DNA of 49,711 bases from DASRTE01 sp035316885 (GTDB lineage: Bacteria > Actinomycetota > Actinomycetes > Jiangellales > Jiangellaceae), in NCBI GenBank assembly GCA_035316885.1, contig DATHII010000121.1, positions 1 to 49,711 on the forward strand, in the 5' to 3' direction. Positions 31,588-39,050 of the stretch are shown piece after piece. Under the pieces are notes generated by a model. It searched no databases, was not told the DNA's origin, and saw only the letters and a list, made by a program, of their open reading frames with translations. Positions within the stretch are counted from its first letter, which is position 1; every line of letters starts with the position of its first letter. The position numbers were made by a program, and so were the translations under genes.

Positions 31588-32028
31588 ATGACCACCAACA
31601 CGCCACGCGCCCACGCGACCGGATCGATGTTGAGCGCTGACCCGTCCCGGCAGGCGTTCGCACTGCTCCGGACCGGATTCACCGTGGCCCCGATCCTGTT
31701 CGGCCTGGACAAGTTCTTCAACCTGATGACCGACTGGCCGCAGTACCTCGCCCCGTTCGTCGCCGACATCACCCCGGGCACCCCCCAGCAGTTCATGTAC
31801 GCGGTCGGCGTCATCGAGATCATCGCCGGGCTGGTCGTCGCCATCCGCCCGCTGTGGGGTGGCTACCTCGTCGCCGCCTGGCTCGCCGGGATCATCGTCA
31901 ACCTGCTCATCCTCGGTGACTTCTACGACGTCGCCCTGCGTGACTTCGGCCTGTTGATCGCCGCCCTCGCGCTCGCCCGCCTGGCCGCAGCCCAGCCGAT
32001 GGAGCGAAACCTGACCGGCACCGCCTAG
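31588..32028 (+). CDS. DoxX-like membrane protein
   Basis: 146 residues with four hydrophobic spans: FALLRTGFTVAPILFGLDKF at the first, then QFMYAVGVIEIIAGLVVAIR, GYLVAAWLAGIIVNLLILGD, and DFGLLIAALALARLAAAQP. DoxX-type proteins are membrane oxidoreductase partners; in mycobacteria a DoxX protein works with SodA and a thiosulfate sulfurtransferase against oxidative stress. The ATG at 31588 follows GGAAGGAAGA. It is the last gene of the folE-tal-reductase run, 43 bp after the reductase. Its stop TAG interleaves with the stop of the convergent hydrolase at 32025-32028 (CTAG). Confidence 0.82.
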   Translation: MTTNTPRAHATGSMLSADPSRQAFALLRTGFTVAPILFGLDKFFNLMTDWPQYLAPFVADITPGTPQQFMYAVGVIEIIAGLVVAIRPLWGGYLVAAWLAGIIVNLLILGDFYDVALRDFGLLIAALALARLAAAQPMERNLTGTA

Positions 32029-32666
32029 AGGTGGGTGACGAACCAGTCACCCGCCAGGCGGGCGACCTGGTCGAGTGCTCCGGGCTCTTCGAACAGATGC
32101 GCGGCTCCGTCGATGATCGCCAGGTCGCGAACACCGCGCAACTCCCGGAGCGCCATCTGGTTGAGCCGGAGGACGACGTCGTCCCGACCGCCGACAATCA
32201 GCAGGGTTGGAGCCTGCACGTCGGCCAATGCGGTCCCCGCCAGATCCGGGCGACCACCGCGGGACACGACGGCCGATACGTGGTCGTTCATCATCGCCGC
32301 GGCCACCAGTGCCGCCGCCGCGCCGGTGCTGGCACCGAAGTAGCCCAGCGGAAGGTTCGCCGTCGACGGCTCCTGGCCCAGCCACCGCGTCGCGACCAGG
32401 AGCCGATCGGCGAGCAGGCCGATGTCGAAGCGCAGGCGTCCCGTGTCAGCGTCGACGCTCTCCTCGGCCTCGGTGAGCAGGTCGGCCAGCATGGTGGCCA
32501 GGCTGCGCTGCTGGAGTTCGTGCGCGACGCTGCGGTTGCGCGGGCTGTGCCGACTGCTGCCGCTGCCGTGTGCGAACAGCACAACACCGCGGGCACGCTC
32601 GGGGACGGTCAGATCACCGTGTATCGCGCCGGCTGGGACGTCGAGAGTGACGGTTCGCTCGGACAT
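32025..32666 (-). CDS. Dienelactone hydrolase-like alpha/beta hydrolase
   Basis: 213 residues. The alpha/beta hydrolase core is recognisable: RGVVLFAHGSGSSRHSPRNR, the nucleophile elbow LGYFGASTGAAAALVAAAMM (G-x-S-x-G at Gly-Ala-Ser-Thr-Gly), the acid-loop region APTLLIVGGRDDVVLRLNQM, and the catalytic histidine in IIDGAAHLFEEPGAL. Such short proteins resemble dienelactone hydrolases and phosphoribosyltransferase-fused hydrolases; the substrate is unknown. GGGAGG lies upstream of the ATG at 32666. It converges on the DoxX gene. Before it (32667-32748) there is no gene. Confidence 0.86.
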   Translation of the reverse strand: MSERTVTLDVPAGAIHGDLTVPERARGVVLFAHGSGSSRHSPRNRSVAHELQQRSLATMLADLLTEAEESVDADTGRLRFDIGLLADRLLVATRWLGQEPSTANLPLGYFGASTGAAAALVAAAMMNDHVSAVVSRGGRPDLAGTALADVQAPTLLIVGGRDDVVLRLNQMALRELRGVRDLAIIDGAAHLFEEPGALDQVARLAGDWFVTHL

Positions 32667-32748
32667 GCGACCGCCTCCCAGAACCGGCCAACCTACAGAC
32701 GACCGTGGCCGGGCCGGAACCCGCCGTCAAGGCGTGGAAAGCACAACG

Positions 32749-33006
32749 TCACGCGTGACCGAGCCAGTCCTCGGCAGGCCGGTCGGCTGCGCCGGACGCA
32801 GCCAGCCACGCGTCAAGCGCATCGATGAGCGGTCCGGGGTTGCGCCGGGTCCGTGGAAACGTGCGACTGCTGGTGAACAGGAGCGTGGCCGTGGACTGGC
32901 CCGACTCGTCGGCCCGCAACAGCAGCCGCCGGAAGTCCTTGATGTTCTCGGTGACGATGCGGCGGCCCTGCCCGGCGGCGTAGGCGAGCAACTCGTCATC
33001 GGTCAT
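32749..33006 (-). pseudogene. N-terminally truncated PIN-like (DUF5615) toxin
   Basis: 85 residues from an ATG at 33006: MTDDELLAYAAGQGRRIVTE, then NIKDFRRLLLRADESGQSTA and LLFTSSRTFPRTRRNPGPLI. This is the middle and C-terminal part of the DUF5615/PIN-like toxin family, where TEN-x-x-DF is a hallmark. Complete members begin with about 30 more residues that contain the first active-site aspartate (LLLDE-type motif). That part is absent: the sequence upstream in frame is Arg-rich and unrelated. It is probably an inactive remnant. A piece of the usual antitoxin precedes it. Confidence 0.55.
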
Positions 33007-33046
33007 GGCCACGCAACCTCGGACTTCGACCGCGGGCCGTGGCCGC

Positions 33047-33238
33047 TCACGCGAGGAGACGCCGCTCGGCGTGCCAAGCCGCCTCGGCCGCCTCGGACAC
33101 CTTCGCCTCTGGCAGGGCGAGAACCTCGGCTGCTGCGGCGACTGCGGCCGGTCCGCGCTCGTCGATCTCACGCAGAACCTTCACGACCTCCCACACGTCC
33201 GGACCGAAGGCAAGAGCGGCCCGGCGACCAAGGCGGAA
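33047..33238 (-). pseudogene. Remnant of an antitoxin-like gene
   Basis: Directly after the stop of the alpha/beta hydrolase, the same frame reads RRAALAFGPDVWEVVKVLRE, then IDERGPAAVAAAAEVLALPE and AKVSEAAEAAWHAERRLLA to a TGA at 33047-33049. There is no ATG, and the only GTG is inside DVWEVV. It looks like the C-terminal half of the DUF433-type antitoxins that usually precede DUF5615 toxins. That family assignment is tentative. Together with the truncated toxin it suggests a dead toxin-antitoxin module. Confidence 0.4.
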
Positions 33239-34726
33239 TCAACCTCGGGGGGGCAACCACTCGAGAACCTTCTGGGCGAAGGCCTCCTGGACCCAGAAGC
33301 TGCTGTGGTCGACGGCTGCGGCCGCGGGGAACACCAACGGGTCGGCCGGGGCGAAACCGTCGAGTCCCGAGACGTGGTAGACGCCCTCGGTCGGCACGAT
33401 CAGGTCGTTCTCGCTGTTGCCGAACACGACATCCACGATCACGTTGCGAGCCGTGCGGGCGAGCGGAGAGCCCTGCGCCGGCTCGAAGTTCGAGGCGACG
33501 GCTCGGTAGGTGCTCGCCGTCGTGGTCGGCTGGTTGAGGAACTCCCGAAGATAGCTGCCGTTCGGATCCATGGAGATCAGCCCGTCGAGCCCTCCGAACG
33601 CGCCCACGGCGAGCTGTTTCAGGACGGTGAGGACGACGTCGACTGTGTCAGTGACCGGATTGTCCGGCACCAGCTGGATGAGGTTCGTCACCCGGTCGAG
33701 CAATGTGCCCAGGTGCTCGGGGTCGGCCAGAACGGTGCCCGCGTTCGGCGTACCCACCATGACCAGCGTGCGTACGTCGACGACGCCGCCGAGGCCGAGT
33801 TCGGGACCGCGCTCGGCCATGACCCGACCGACGAGGCCACCACGGGAGTGCGCGATCACGTCGACCGTCATGCCGAGACCCTCGGGAAGCTGCTTCGCCA
33901 GCCAGCGCACGTTCTCCGTCGGGTCGACCGAGACAGTGAAGTGGTCAAGAGCGAGAACCCGGCCCTCGTAGCGGCGATGAAGCTCGGCGACGAGCGTCTC
34001 GGGCATCCGCCGGAATCCGGTATGGGACTGACTCATGGTGCCGTGGAGGAACAACAGCGCCGGTCCAGCGGTCAGGGTGGACCAGTCCGGCAGAGGGCCA
34101 CCGGCTGCCTGCCGATAGGTCGCGGGCTCGAACGGTCGCAGCCCGTTGCGCCGGTGACGTTGCTCCCATCGCGATGCGAAGTAGTCGCCTACCTTGCCCA
34201 GCACGGGATCTACGACAGGGAAGACGAGCACCTTGAGGAGTCTGGAGCCGACCATGCCTATAAGGCCGCGGTGTCCGGATTCGTCGGTCTGGACCATCGG
34301 GGCCACGGAACGCGGCACCCGGTAGACGCGGCTGTCGCCGCCGCGGGACGCCAGTGCGGCCGGGTCCCGGGGCACGTCAACCGGTAGGTGCCAGCTCACC
34401 GTCCCGTCCTCGGCCGTGTAGAGCAGGAACTGCCCCAGACCGGTCCCCGGCCCTGGCACCTCGGCTTCGATGTCAGTGTCGCCACCCGCAGCCCTGCTGC
34501 CGGTGTCCTGGTCGGTCTCCCAGAGATCCTTGATCTCGACCGTCAGCTGCTCCTCGACACCTGCTCGTTCGAGCGAGTCGAGGAACTCCACCGTCGCGTC
34601 CTCGGCCGCTCGCATTCCCGAGCCGCCGGCGTGATGAACCTCCGCGGTTCCGGCGAGTCCCGGCGTGCGCAGTGTGACGCCGCCGATCGAGACTGCGACG
34701 CCTGTTGGGTCGAGTAGCTCAGCCAT
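33239..34726 (-). CDS. PGAP1-like alpha/beta hydrolase (lipase/esterase), CHAT partner
   Basis: 495 residues. The C-terminal half is a serine hydrolase: LTAGPALLFLHGTMSQSHTG (oxyanion region), the nucleophile elbow DVIAHSRGGLVGRVMAERGP with Ser at about 294, TLVMVGTPNAGTVLADPEHL, and a late histidine in AAAVDHSSFWVQEAF. This resembles PGAP1/DUF7379-type lipases. The first ~140 residues form a separate beta-rich domain (VSIGGVTLRTPGLAGTAEVH) of unknown role. No signal peptide is seen. The ATG lies inside the end of the CHAT gene (8-bp overlap), so the two proteins are made together. A CHAT protease that activates or controls a lipase is a reasonable hypothesis. Confidence 0.82.
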   Translation of the reverse strand: MAELLDPTGVAVSIGGVTLRTPGLAGTAEVHHAGGSGMRAAEDATVEFLDSLERAGVEEQLTVEIKDLWETDQDTGSRAAGGDTDIEAEVPGPGTGLGQFLLYTAEDGTVSWHLPVDVPRDPAALASRGGDSRVYRVPRSVAPMVQTDESGHRGLIGMVGSRLLKVLVFPVVDPVLGKVGDYFASRWEQRHRRNGLRPFEPATYRQAAGGPLPDWSTLTAGPALLFLHGTMSQSHTGFRRMPETLVAELHRRYEGRVLALDHFTVSVDPTENVRWLAKQLPEGLGMTVDVIAHSRGGLVGRVMAERGPELGLGGVVDVRTLVMVGTPNAGTVLADPEHLGTLLDRVTNLIQLVPDNPVTDTVDVVLTVLKQLAVGAFGGLDGLISMDPNGSYLREFLNQPTTTASTYRAVASNFEPAQGSPLARTARNVIVDVVFGNSENDLIVPTEGVYHVSGLDGFAPADPLVFPAAAAVDHSSFWVQEAFAQKVLEWLPPRG

Positions 34727-36818
34727 GGTCGTCTCCCTGTCCTGGTATCAGCCGTAACCGCGGATGGCCGAACAGTTGATAGGCGACGAACGTGGCACTG
34801 GCGCCCGTCCCCGCATCGACGTTGTCGGCCGTATAGATCGCGCGGATCCTCCGGAGCGCTTCGGCCACCGACGGCGTGTTTTCGCCGCTGTACACGGCGG
34901 TATAGAACTCCTCGGCGACCCGGCTGGCGACCTCGTCCTCGACGTTCCACAGCGCCGCTACCACGCCGGAGGCCCCTGCTCTGAGGAAGGCCGCGGCCAG
35001 ACCCGCGTAGTCACCGAGGGCGACCTGCCCCTGCCCGACCTGGCAGGCGTTGAGAAAGAGGAAGGTCGGCCGCGGCATCGCGACGGAGTCGACGTGTTGC
35101 GGCTTGAGGTACTGCGGCCCCAAGGCGCCATTGGGCTTGGGCGCGAGCAGCACCAAGCCCTGGTCGACACCCTGCGGGTCGAACCGCCCGTGCAGCGCGA
35201 CGTGCAACACGTCGGCGGCGGGCTCGCCACCGAGGCATTTGAGCACGTCGCGGAACACGGGTGCGACCACCTCGGTCCGCGGGTAGCGCTCCGCTAGTGC
35301 GGCGGCCTCGGCCTCGGCGAACGGCAGTTGCGGCCAGCCCGTTACCCCGACGTATTTCGCGGTGAGTACTGCGCGGTCGACCACCTCGACGCTCCGCCGT
35401 GGGGCCGGCTTCGGCCGGGTGTCGGTGAGGGGCCAGCGGCCGAGCGCCACGTGCGCGCCGAGGAATGGCGACATGCCACCGAACGACGTCGCAAGCGGCG
35501 GGGTGAACGACGCCAGCTCCCAGGGCACGTACGGCTCCTCGGTGAACAACAGCACCGAGGCAGCCTCCGCACGATCCGGCTGCTGCGCGGTCTCTCGGAT
35601 GGCCTCCCGCATGGCCGGCGGCACCGCGTCGCCGATCGTGCGACCCGTTCCGACGAGGAATGCGAACAGCGCATAGCGATCGTTGGACATGGCGACCTCA
35701 CGCCCGATGTCGGTCGTGAAGCTTCGGGGGTCGCCGAGGTTCCTGGCCCGCTCGGTGTCGGGGACCGCGACACCGGACGCCGACGGGTAGGCGGCCCATA
35801 CGTAGCGGCCCGGCGCCGTCGAGTCGGCCCGGAATACGGCGAGCACGATGTCAGGAGCATCCTCGGCAATCAGCGACGTCAGGTCGAGCAACTCGCGCTC
35901 GCGGGTCTGTGGCTTCGGCGCGCTCGCCACCTCGTCCGGTGTCAGGACCGCCACGACGACCCGCCACGCGATCCCGACGACAACGCCGTCGCGCAGGTAG
36001 TGCACGCCGATGCGACGTTCGGTCCCGAGGTCGTCGCCGTCGAGGGCGGTGAACCGCACGGTCGCCGACGGGTACGGATCATCGCGCGTCACCGAGAGCG
36101 ACAGCCGGGACTCGCCGTCGAGGCGCAGGGACTGCGGGTCATAAGTCAACATCACGTCGAGCCGTAGGTCGCCCTCCGGAACCTCGAAGGCACCTGTGCC
36201 GACGAGCGTCCGGTCGCGCCGCGCTGAGATGCCGACCGTGACGTCGAACGGGTCGTCCACAACGACGACGTCCGGCGCATCGACGCGCGGGTACGCCTCA
36301 CGCGTCGGCGGTGTGAGTGCAGGCGCCGACGGTTCGTTAACGACCGCACCGGCGTCGACGTCCGGGAGCTCGGACTCGTCATCCGGTGTGGCTGCGGTTC
36401 CAGCCGATGAGTATGCGCCCCCTGCAGGAATGGTGGCACCGCGACTGGGAAGGAACGCGGCGAGAACCCACGACCTGCTGGCCGCTTCCTGGATGGCTTC
36501 GATCATGGCCATCGGGAACGGACCACACGCCCGAATGTCGGCAAACAGCGAGACCGGGTCGCCGAGATCGATCTGGTCCCAGTCCTCCCACACCAGAAGC
36601 CGCCAGCCTCCTGCCTTGGCCAGCGCGACGGACAGCCAGAAGCGGACCCGCCCCGACGGTTCCCGGTCAGCGAGGCGCTGAACGTCCTGAACTCGCCCCC
36701 GGAGGTAAAAGCGGGCGATCGCCCGGGCGGCGTCCAGACGCCGAGTCTCGTCGGTCTCGTCGCGAACCTTCCAGATCGCTTCGAGTAGCAGGTCGTCGTT
36801 CAGATCGGCGGGGCCCAT
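34719..36818 (-). CDS. CHAT domain protease
   Basis: 699 residues. CHAT is a caspase-like cysteine peptidase domain. It occupies the C-terminal third: the histidine in VLHVALHGRFDPQGVDQGLV (His about 543), the cysteine in PTFLFLNACQVGQGQVALGD (Cys about 592), and RAGASGVVAALWNVEDEVAS. The N terminus (about 1-130) is helical and may be HEAT/TPR-like (LLEAIWKVRDETDETRRLDA). The middle (about 190-330) is beta-rich (GTGAFEVPEGDLRLDVMLTY) and may be a sensor or binding domain. AAGGAA precedes the ATG at 36818. A small ORF overlaps its start by 19 bp and the hydrolase gene overlaps its end by 8 bp, so this is a tight cassette. Confidence 0.9.
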   Translation of the reverse strand: MGPADLNDDLLLEAIWKVRDETDETRRLDAARAIARFYLRGRVQDVQRLADREPSGRVRFWLSVALAKAGGWRLLVWEDWDQIDLGDPVSLFADIRACGPFPMAMIEAIQEAASRSWVLAAFLPSRGATIPAGGAYSSAGTAATPDDESELPDVDAGAVVNEPSAPALTPPTREAYPRVDAPDVVVVDDPFDVTVGISARRDRTLVGTGAFEVPEGDLRLDVMLTYDPQSLRLDGESRLSLSVTRDDPYPSATVRFTALDGDDLGTERRIGVHYLRDGVVVGIAWRVVVAVLTPDEVASAPKPQTRERELLDLTSLIAEDAPDIVLAVFRADSTAPGRYVWAAYPSASGVAVPDTERARNLGDPRSFTTDIGREVAMSNDRYALFAFLVGTGRTIGDAVPPAMREAIRETAQQPDRAEAASVLLFTEEPYVPWELASFTPPLATSFGGMSPFLGAHVALGRWPLTDTRPKPAPRRSVEVVDRAVLTAKYVGVTGWPQLPFAEAEAAALAERYPRTEVVAPVFRDVLKCLGGEPAADVLHVALHGRFDPQGVDQGLVLLAPKPNGALGPQYLKPQHVDSVAMPRPTFLFLNACQVGQGQVALGDYAGLAAAFLRAGASGVVAALWNVEDEVASRVAEEFYTAVYSGENTPSVAEALRRIRAIYTADNVDAGTGASATFVAYQLFGHPRLRLIPGQGDDHG

Positions 36819-36955
36819 TGCCGTTCCTTCATCCGCTCGACGGGCGCAAGGATGTCCTGCTCATCCTGGATCGTCAGTTTGCCCTGACGCTTGAACATCC
36901 CGTACACCAGCGTCGGACCCTGCTCGACGGTCACGACGTCGACGAAGTGGTCCAC
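36800..36955 (-). CDS. Small protein between the CYTH and CHAT genes
   Basis: In the ~180-bp space between the CYTH and CHAT genes, the minus strand reads HCYVDHFVDVVTVEQGPTLV, then YGMFKRQGKLTIQDEQDILA and PVERMKERQWAPPI before TGA at 36800-36802. Residue composition and codon use look coding. The frame is open further up (back into the CYTH gene's 3' end) without an ATG. I give the GTG at 36955 as the most upstream plausible start in the gap (51 residues), but it has no ribosome site. Its end overlaps the CHAT start. I do not recognise the family. It may be an adaptor or an accessory of the cassette. Confidence 0.5.
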   Translation of the reverse strand: MDHFVDVVTVEQGPTLVYGMFKRQGKLTIQDEQDILAPVERMKERQWAPPI

Positions 36956-37001
36956 GTAACAGTGGAGATACCGGCAAGCACCGTTGATACGTCCGACCGG
37001 T

Positions 37002-37775
37002 TCATGTGCGCTGGGCTTGCAGCTCCGACGAGAAGAACTCCAGGGCCGTCTTGGTCTTGGTCTGCTGTTCCCCGCTGAGGTCGATGCCCTTGCTCTCGAG
37101 GAACTGCCGGACCTCGAGGCCGACGGTGATCCCCTCGCCCGGCAGGCACTTCGTGGAGAGCTCGACGACGCGTGCGCCGTCCGGGTATATCCACATCTCG
37201 GCGACCAGGCGACGGGAGTACGCCTCCGGCCTGATCTTCAGCTTGAGCACGAAGATCGGACCGAGGACCGACAAGTCGTCGATCGTCACGCCGTCAGGGG
37301 CGTGCGCGGCGAAGAAGGCCCGCGGCTCCTTCGAGAAGAGCTTTTGCAGCGGCTTCTCGCCCAGCGCCGCGGCACGGACGGCCGGCTTCGGGAGCTGGCC
37401 CTTCAACGACGCGGAGCACACGTAGCCGCCGGGCATCACGTCCACCTCGACGACGAGGTTCGGCGAGCCGCGGAGGTCGCTGGGAAGCTCGGACGGTACG
37501 ACGGGGCGGAGCTTGATCACAGAGTCGTCCCGGCGTCCCTGGACCCGCCGCGCCCGCGCGACCACGCCCGCCCGGTTGAGCGCCAGGTCGGGCGTGTCGA
37601 AGAAGAACACCTGGCGGATCTGTGCCTCGAGCGGGTCCGCGCCGAGCGCGGCCGCGGCCGAACGGTAGGAGAGCTCGGGCAATGTCAGCTTCAGCTCGAT
37701 GCTGTCCGAGCCCTTCACAAGCTCCAGCACCTTGATCAGGTCGTCGCTGATCAGTCGCGAGCGTCCGGTGGCCAT
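37002..37775 (-). CDS. CYTH domain protein (triphosphate tunnel metalloenzyme fold)
   Basis: 257 residues. The CYTH pattern is visible: the acidic/basic first strand SIELKLTLPEL, then QVFFFDTPDLALNRAGVVAR followed by ARRVQG, a core strand SVIKLRPVV, LVVEVDVMPGG, and the later GPIFVLKLKIRPEAYSRRLV and VVELSTKCLPGEGI. CYTH enzymes hydrolyse triphosphates (thiamine triphosphate, tripolyphosphate) or act as class IV adenylate cyclases. The exact substrate here is unknown. GGGAG lies 7 bases before the ATG at 37775. It is the first full gene of the CHAT cassette, with palindrome site F about 220 bp upstream. Confidence 0.82.
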   Translation of the reverse strand: MATGRSRLISDDLIKVLELVKGSDSIELKLTLPELSYRSAAAALGADPLEAQIRQVFFFDTPDLALNRAGVVARARRVQGRRDDSVIKLRPVVPSELPSDLRGSPNLVVEVDVMPGGYVCSASLKGQLPKPAVRAAALGEKPLQKLFSKEPRAFFAAHAPDGVTIDDLSVLGPIFVLKLKIRPEAYSRRLVAEMWIYPDGARVVELSTKCLPGEGITVGLEVRQFLESKGIDLSGEQQTKTKTALEFFSSELQAQRT

Positions 37776-37816
37776 GTCGTCTCCCTGCTCTGGGTGGACT
37801 GTAATCGACGTGCGCC

Positions 37817-37903
37817 CTAATTGCGTGCGACGGCGATGCGGTAGCGCTCTTCGGCCGTGACGAGGGGGATCGGCAGGACAGTACGGCTGACGTTCTCGGA
37901 CAC
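37817..37903 (-). CDS. 28-codon ORF resembling the C-terminal tail of arylsulfatases
   Basis: GTG at 37903 follows GGAGG by 5 bases, an excellent ribosome site. It encodes MSENVSRTVLPIPLV and then TAEERYRIAVARN before TAG at 37817-37819. The second half matches the last residues of the arylsulfatase encoded at 7155 (ITAEERVRVAMARQ). Either a complete sulfatase gene has decayed to this stub, or a small protein uses the same tail motif. It lies between palindrome site F and the CYTH gene. Confidence 0.45.
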   Translation of the reverse strand: MSENVSRTVLPIPLVTAEERYRIAVARN

Positions 37904-37993
37904 GCGGACCTCCGAGGCGATCGGGGGAGCGAACAGATCGCACCTTCTGGAATCGGTAGGACTTCATGACAACAGGTCGACGGACTCGCCCCA

Positions 37994-38010
37994 TCATCCA
38001 CAGTGGGTGA
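37994..38010 (-). promoter_or_regulatory. 17-bp palindromic operator candidate, site F
   Basis: TCATCCACAGTGGGTGA keeps the inverted arms with a single mismatch (T opposite G), and the centre is also symmetric (CAC-A-GTG). It is followed by AA, as at the other sites. It is upstream of the mini-ORF and the CYTH-CHAT cassette. The centre differs from sites A-C, which argues against recent duplication. No gene is seen from 37904 to 38179 on either strand. Confidence 0.55.
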
Positions 38011-38179
38011 AATGGCGGGTTCCGGCTGGGCGAGCCACGCGTCTTCCCGCCCAGCGCGACGAGGAACAGCACCAGGGCGCCCGACACCGCGGTGATGTCG
38101 CCGTCCGACCCCATGGCCGACTTGCCACCGGCCAAGGATGACGCGTTCAGCGAGGGAACACGTCGTTGGACAATGGAGA

Positions 38180-38911
38180 TCACACTTGGATCGGGACGCT
38201 CAGGAGATACACGAAACCAGAAACGAGCAGCACGATCGAAAAGCCAAGCATCAGGTTCTGGCCTATGCGGCTTCTCATCTTGGTGCTGAGACCGGCAAAG
38301 AGGAAGACCCCGGCAAAGAGAATCGTGCTCAGCACGTACTTGTCGTCGTTGTCATCGGCAGCATGCGCCTGTCTCGCCTTCTCATCGGCGAGCTGCTGAA
38401 GTCGGTTCGCCTCGGATTCCTCGGCGACCTGGTACTCGTCCATGGCGAAGGGAGTGGGCGGGGCTTCGGGGTTGATCAGTGGCCTGGTGGCAAGCCACGC
38501 GTCCATCGCGACGCGGAACTCTGGACGAAACCGCTCATAGAGGAATCCGGAGGAGGTGTCCGGGTCGGGCACATACCCGTCGGTCACGTCGATCTCTCCG
38601 CCTGCGAGCTCGTCCTGAGCGGCCTCCAACCATGCGATGAAGGTCGATACATCGACCTCCGACAGTTGGCCGCCTCGTGTGAAGTGTCGCGTCGATTCGG
38701 TGCGCGCCGCTGCCGCCTCGCTCAACGAGAACGACATGGTGTCACCCCACTGATCGCTCTGAAAGGCGGACCACGCCGTGGTCAGCGCAGCGAAGGCCAT
38801 CACGATCGTCGCCAGGATGTCGACCCAGTCGATCGACGTGGACATCGGTTTCGCGGTCGGGGCCTCCGCCTCTGTCTCCGAAGTCACAGCTTCGCTCTCT
38901 GCGTCGACCAT
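38180..38911 (-). CDS. Membrane protein with three helices, DUF4337-like
   Basis: 243 residues. An acidic N terminus (EAVTSETEAEAPTAK) leads to a first helix around WVDILATIVMAFAALTTAWS, followed by AFQSDQWGD, a motif seen in DUF4337-type membrane proteins. A large polar region (about 55-190) with many acidic residues and a helical stretch follows. Then come two C-terminal helices (VLSTILFAGVFLFAGLSTKM and NLMLGFSIVLLVSGFVYLLS). No function is known to me. The upstream genes are oriented the same way but more than 130 bp away, so it is probably a single transcription unit. Confidence 0.7.
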   Translation of the reverse strand: MVDAESEAVTSETEAEAPTAKPMSTSIDWVDILATIVMAFAALTTAWSAFQSDQWGDTMSFSLSEAAAARTESTRHFTRGGQLSEVDVSTFIAWLEAAQDELAGGEIDVTDGYVPDPDTSSGFLYERFRPEFRVAMDAWLATRPLINPEAPPTPFAMDEYQVAEESEANRLQQLADEKARQAHAADDNDDKYVLSTILFAGVFLFAGLSTKMRSRIGQNLMLGFSIVLLVSGFVYLLSVPIQV

Positions 38912-39050
38912 TCCATGTTGTGCAACTCCGTCAGGACGGTCCAGTTCATACCCCCACCTTCGGCGAGCCCGGCCCTGCAGGAGGCTCGTACCACCCGCCC
39001 GCGTCCAATCCGGAGGCTATCCCATTCTTTCTGCGGGCCCCGTGTGTTCC

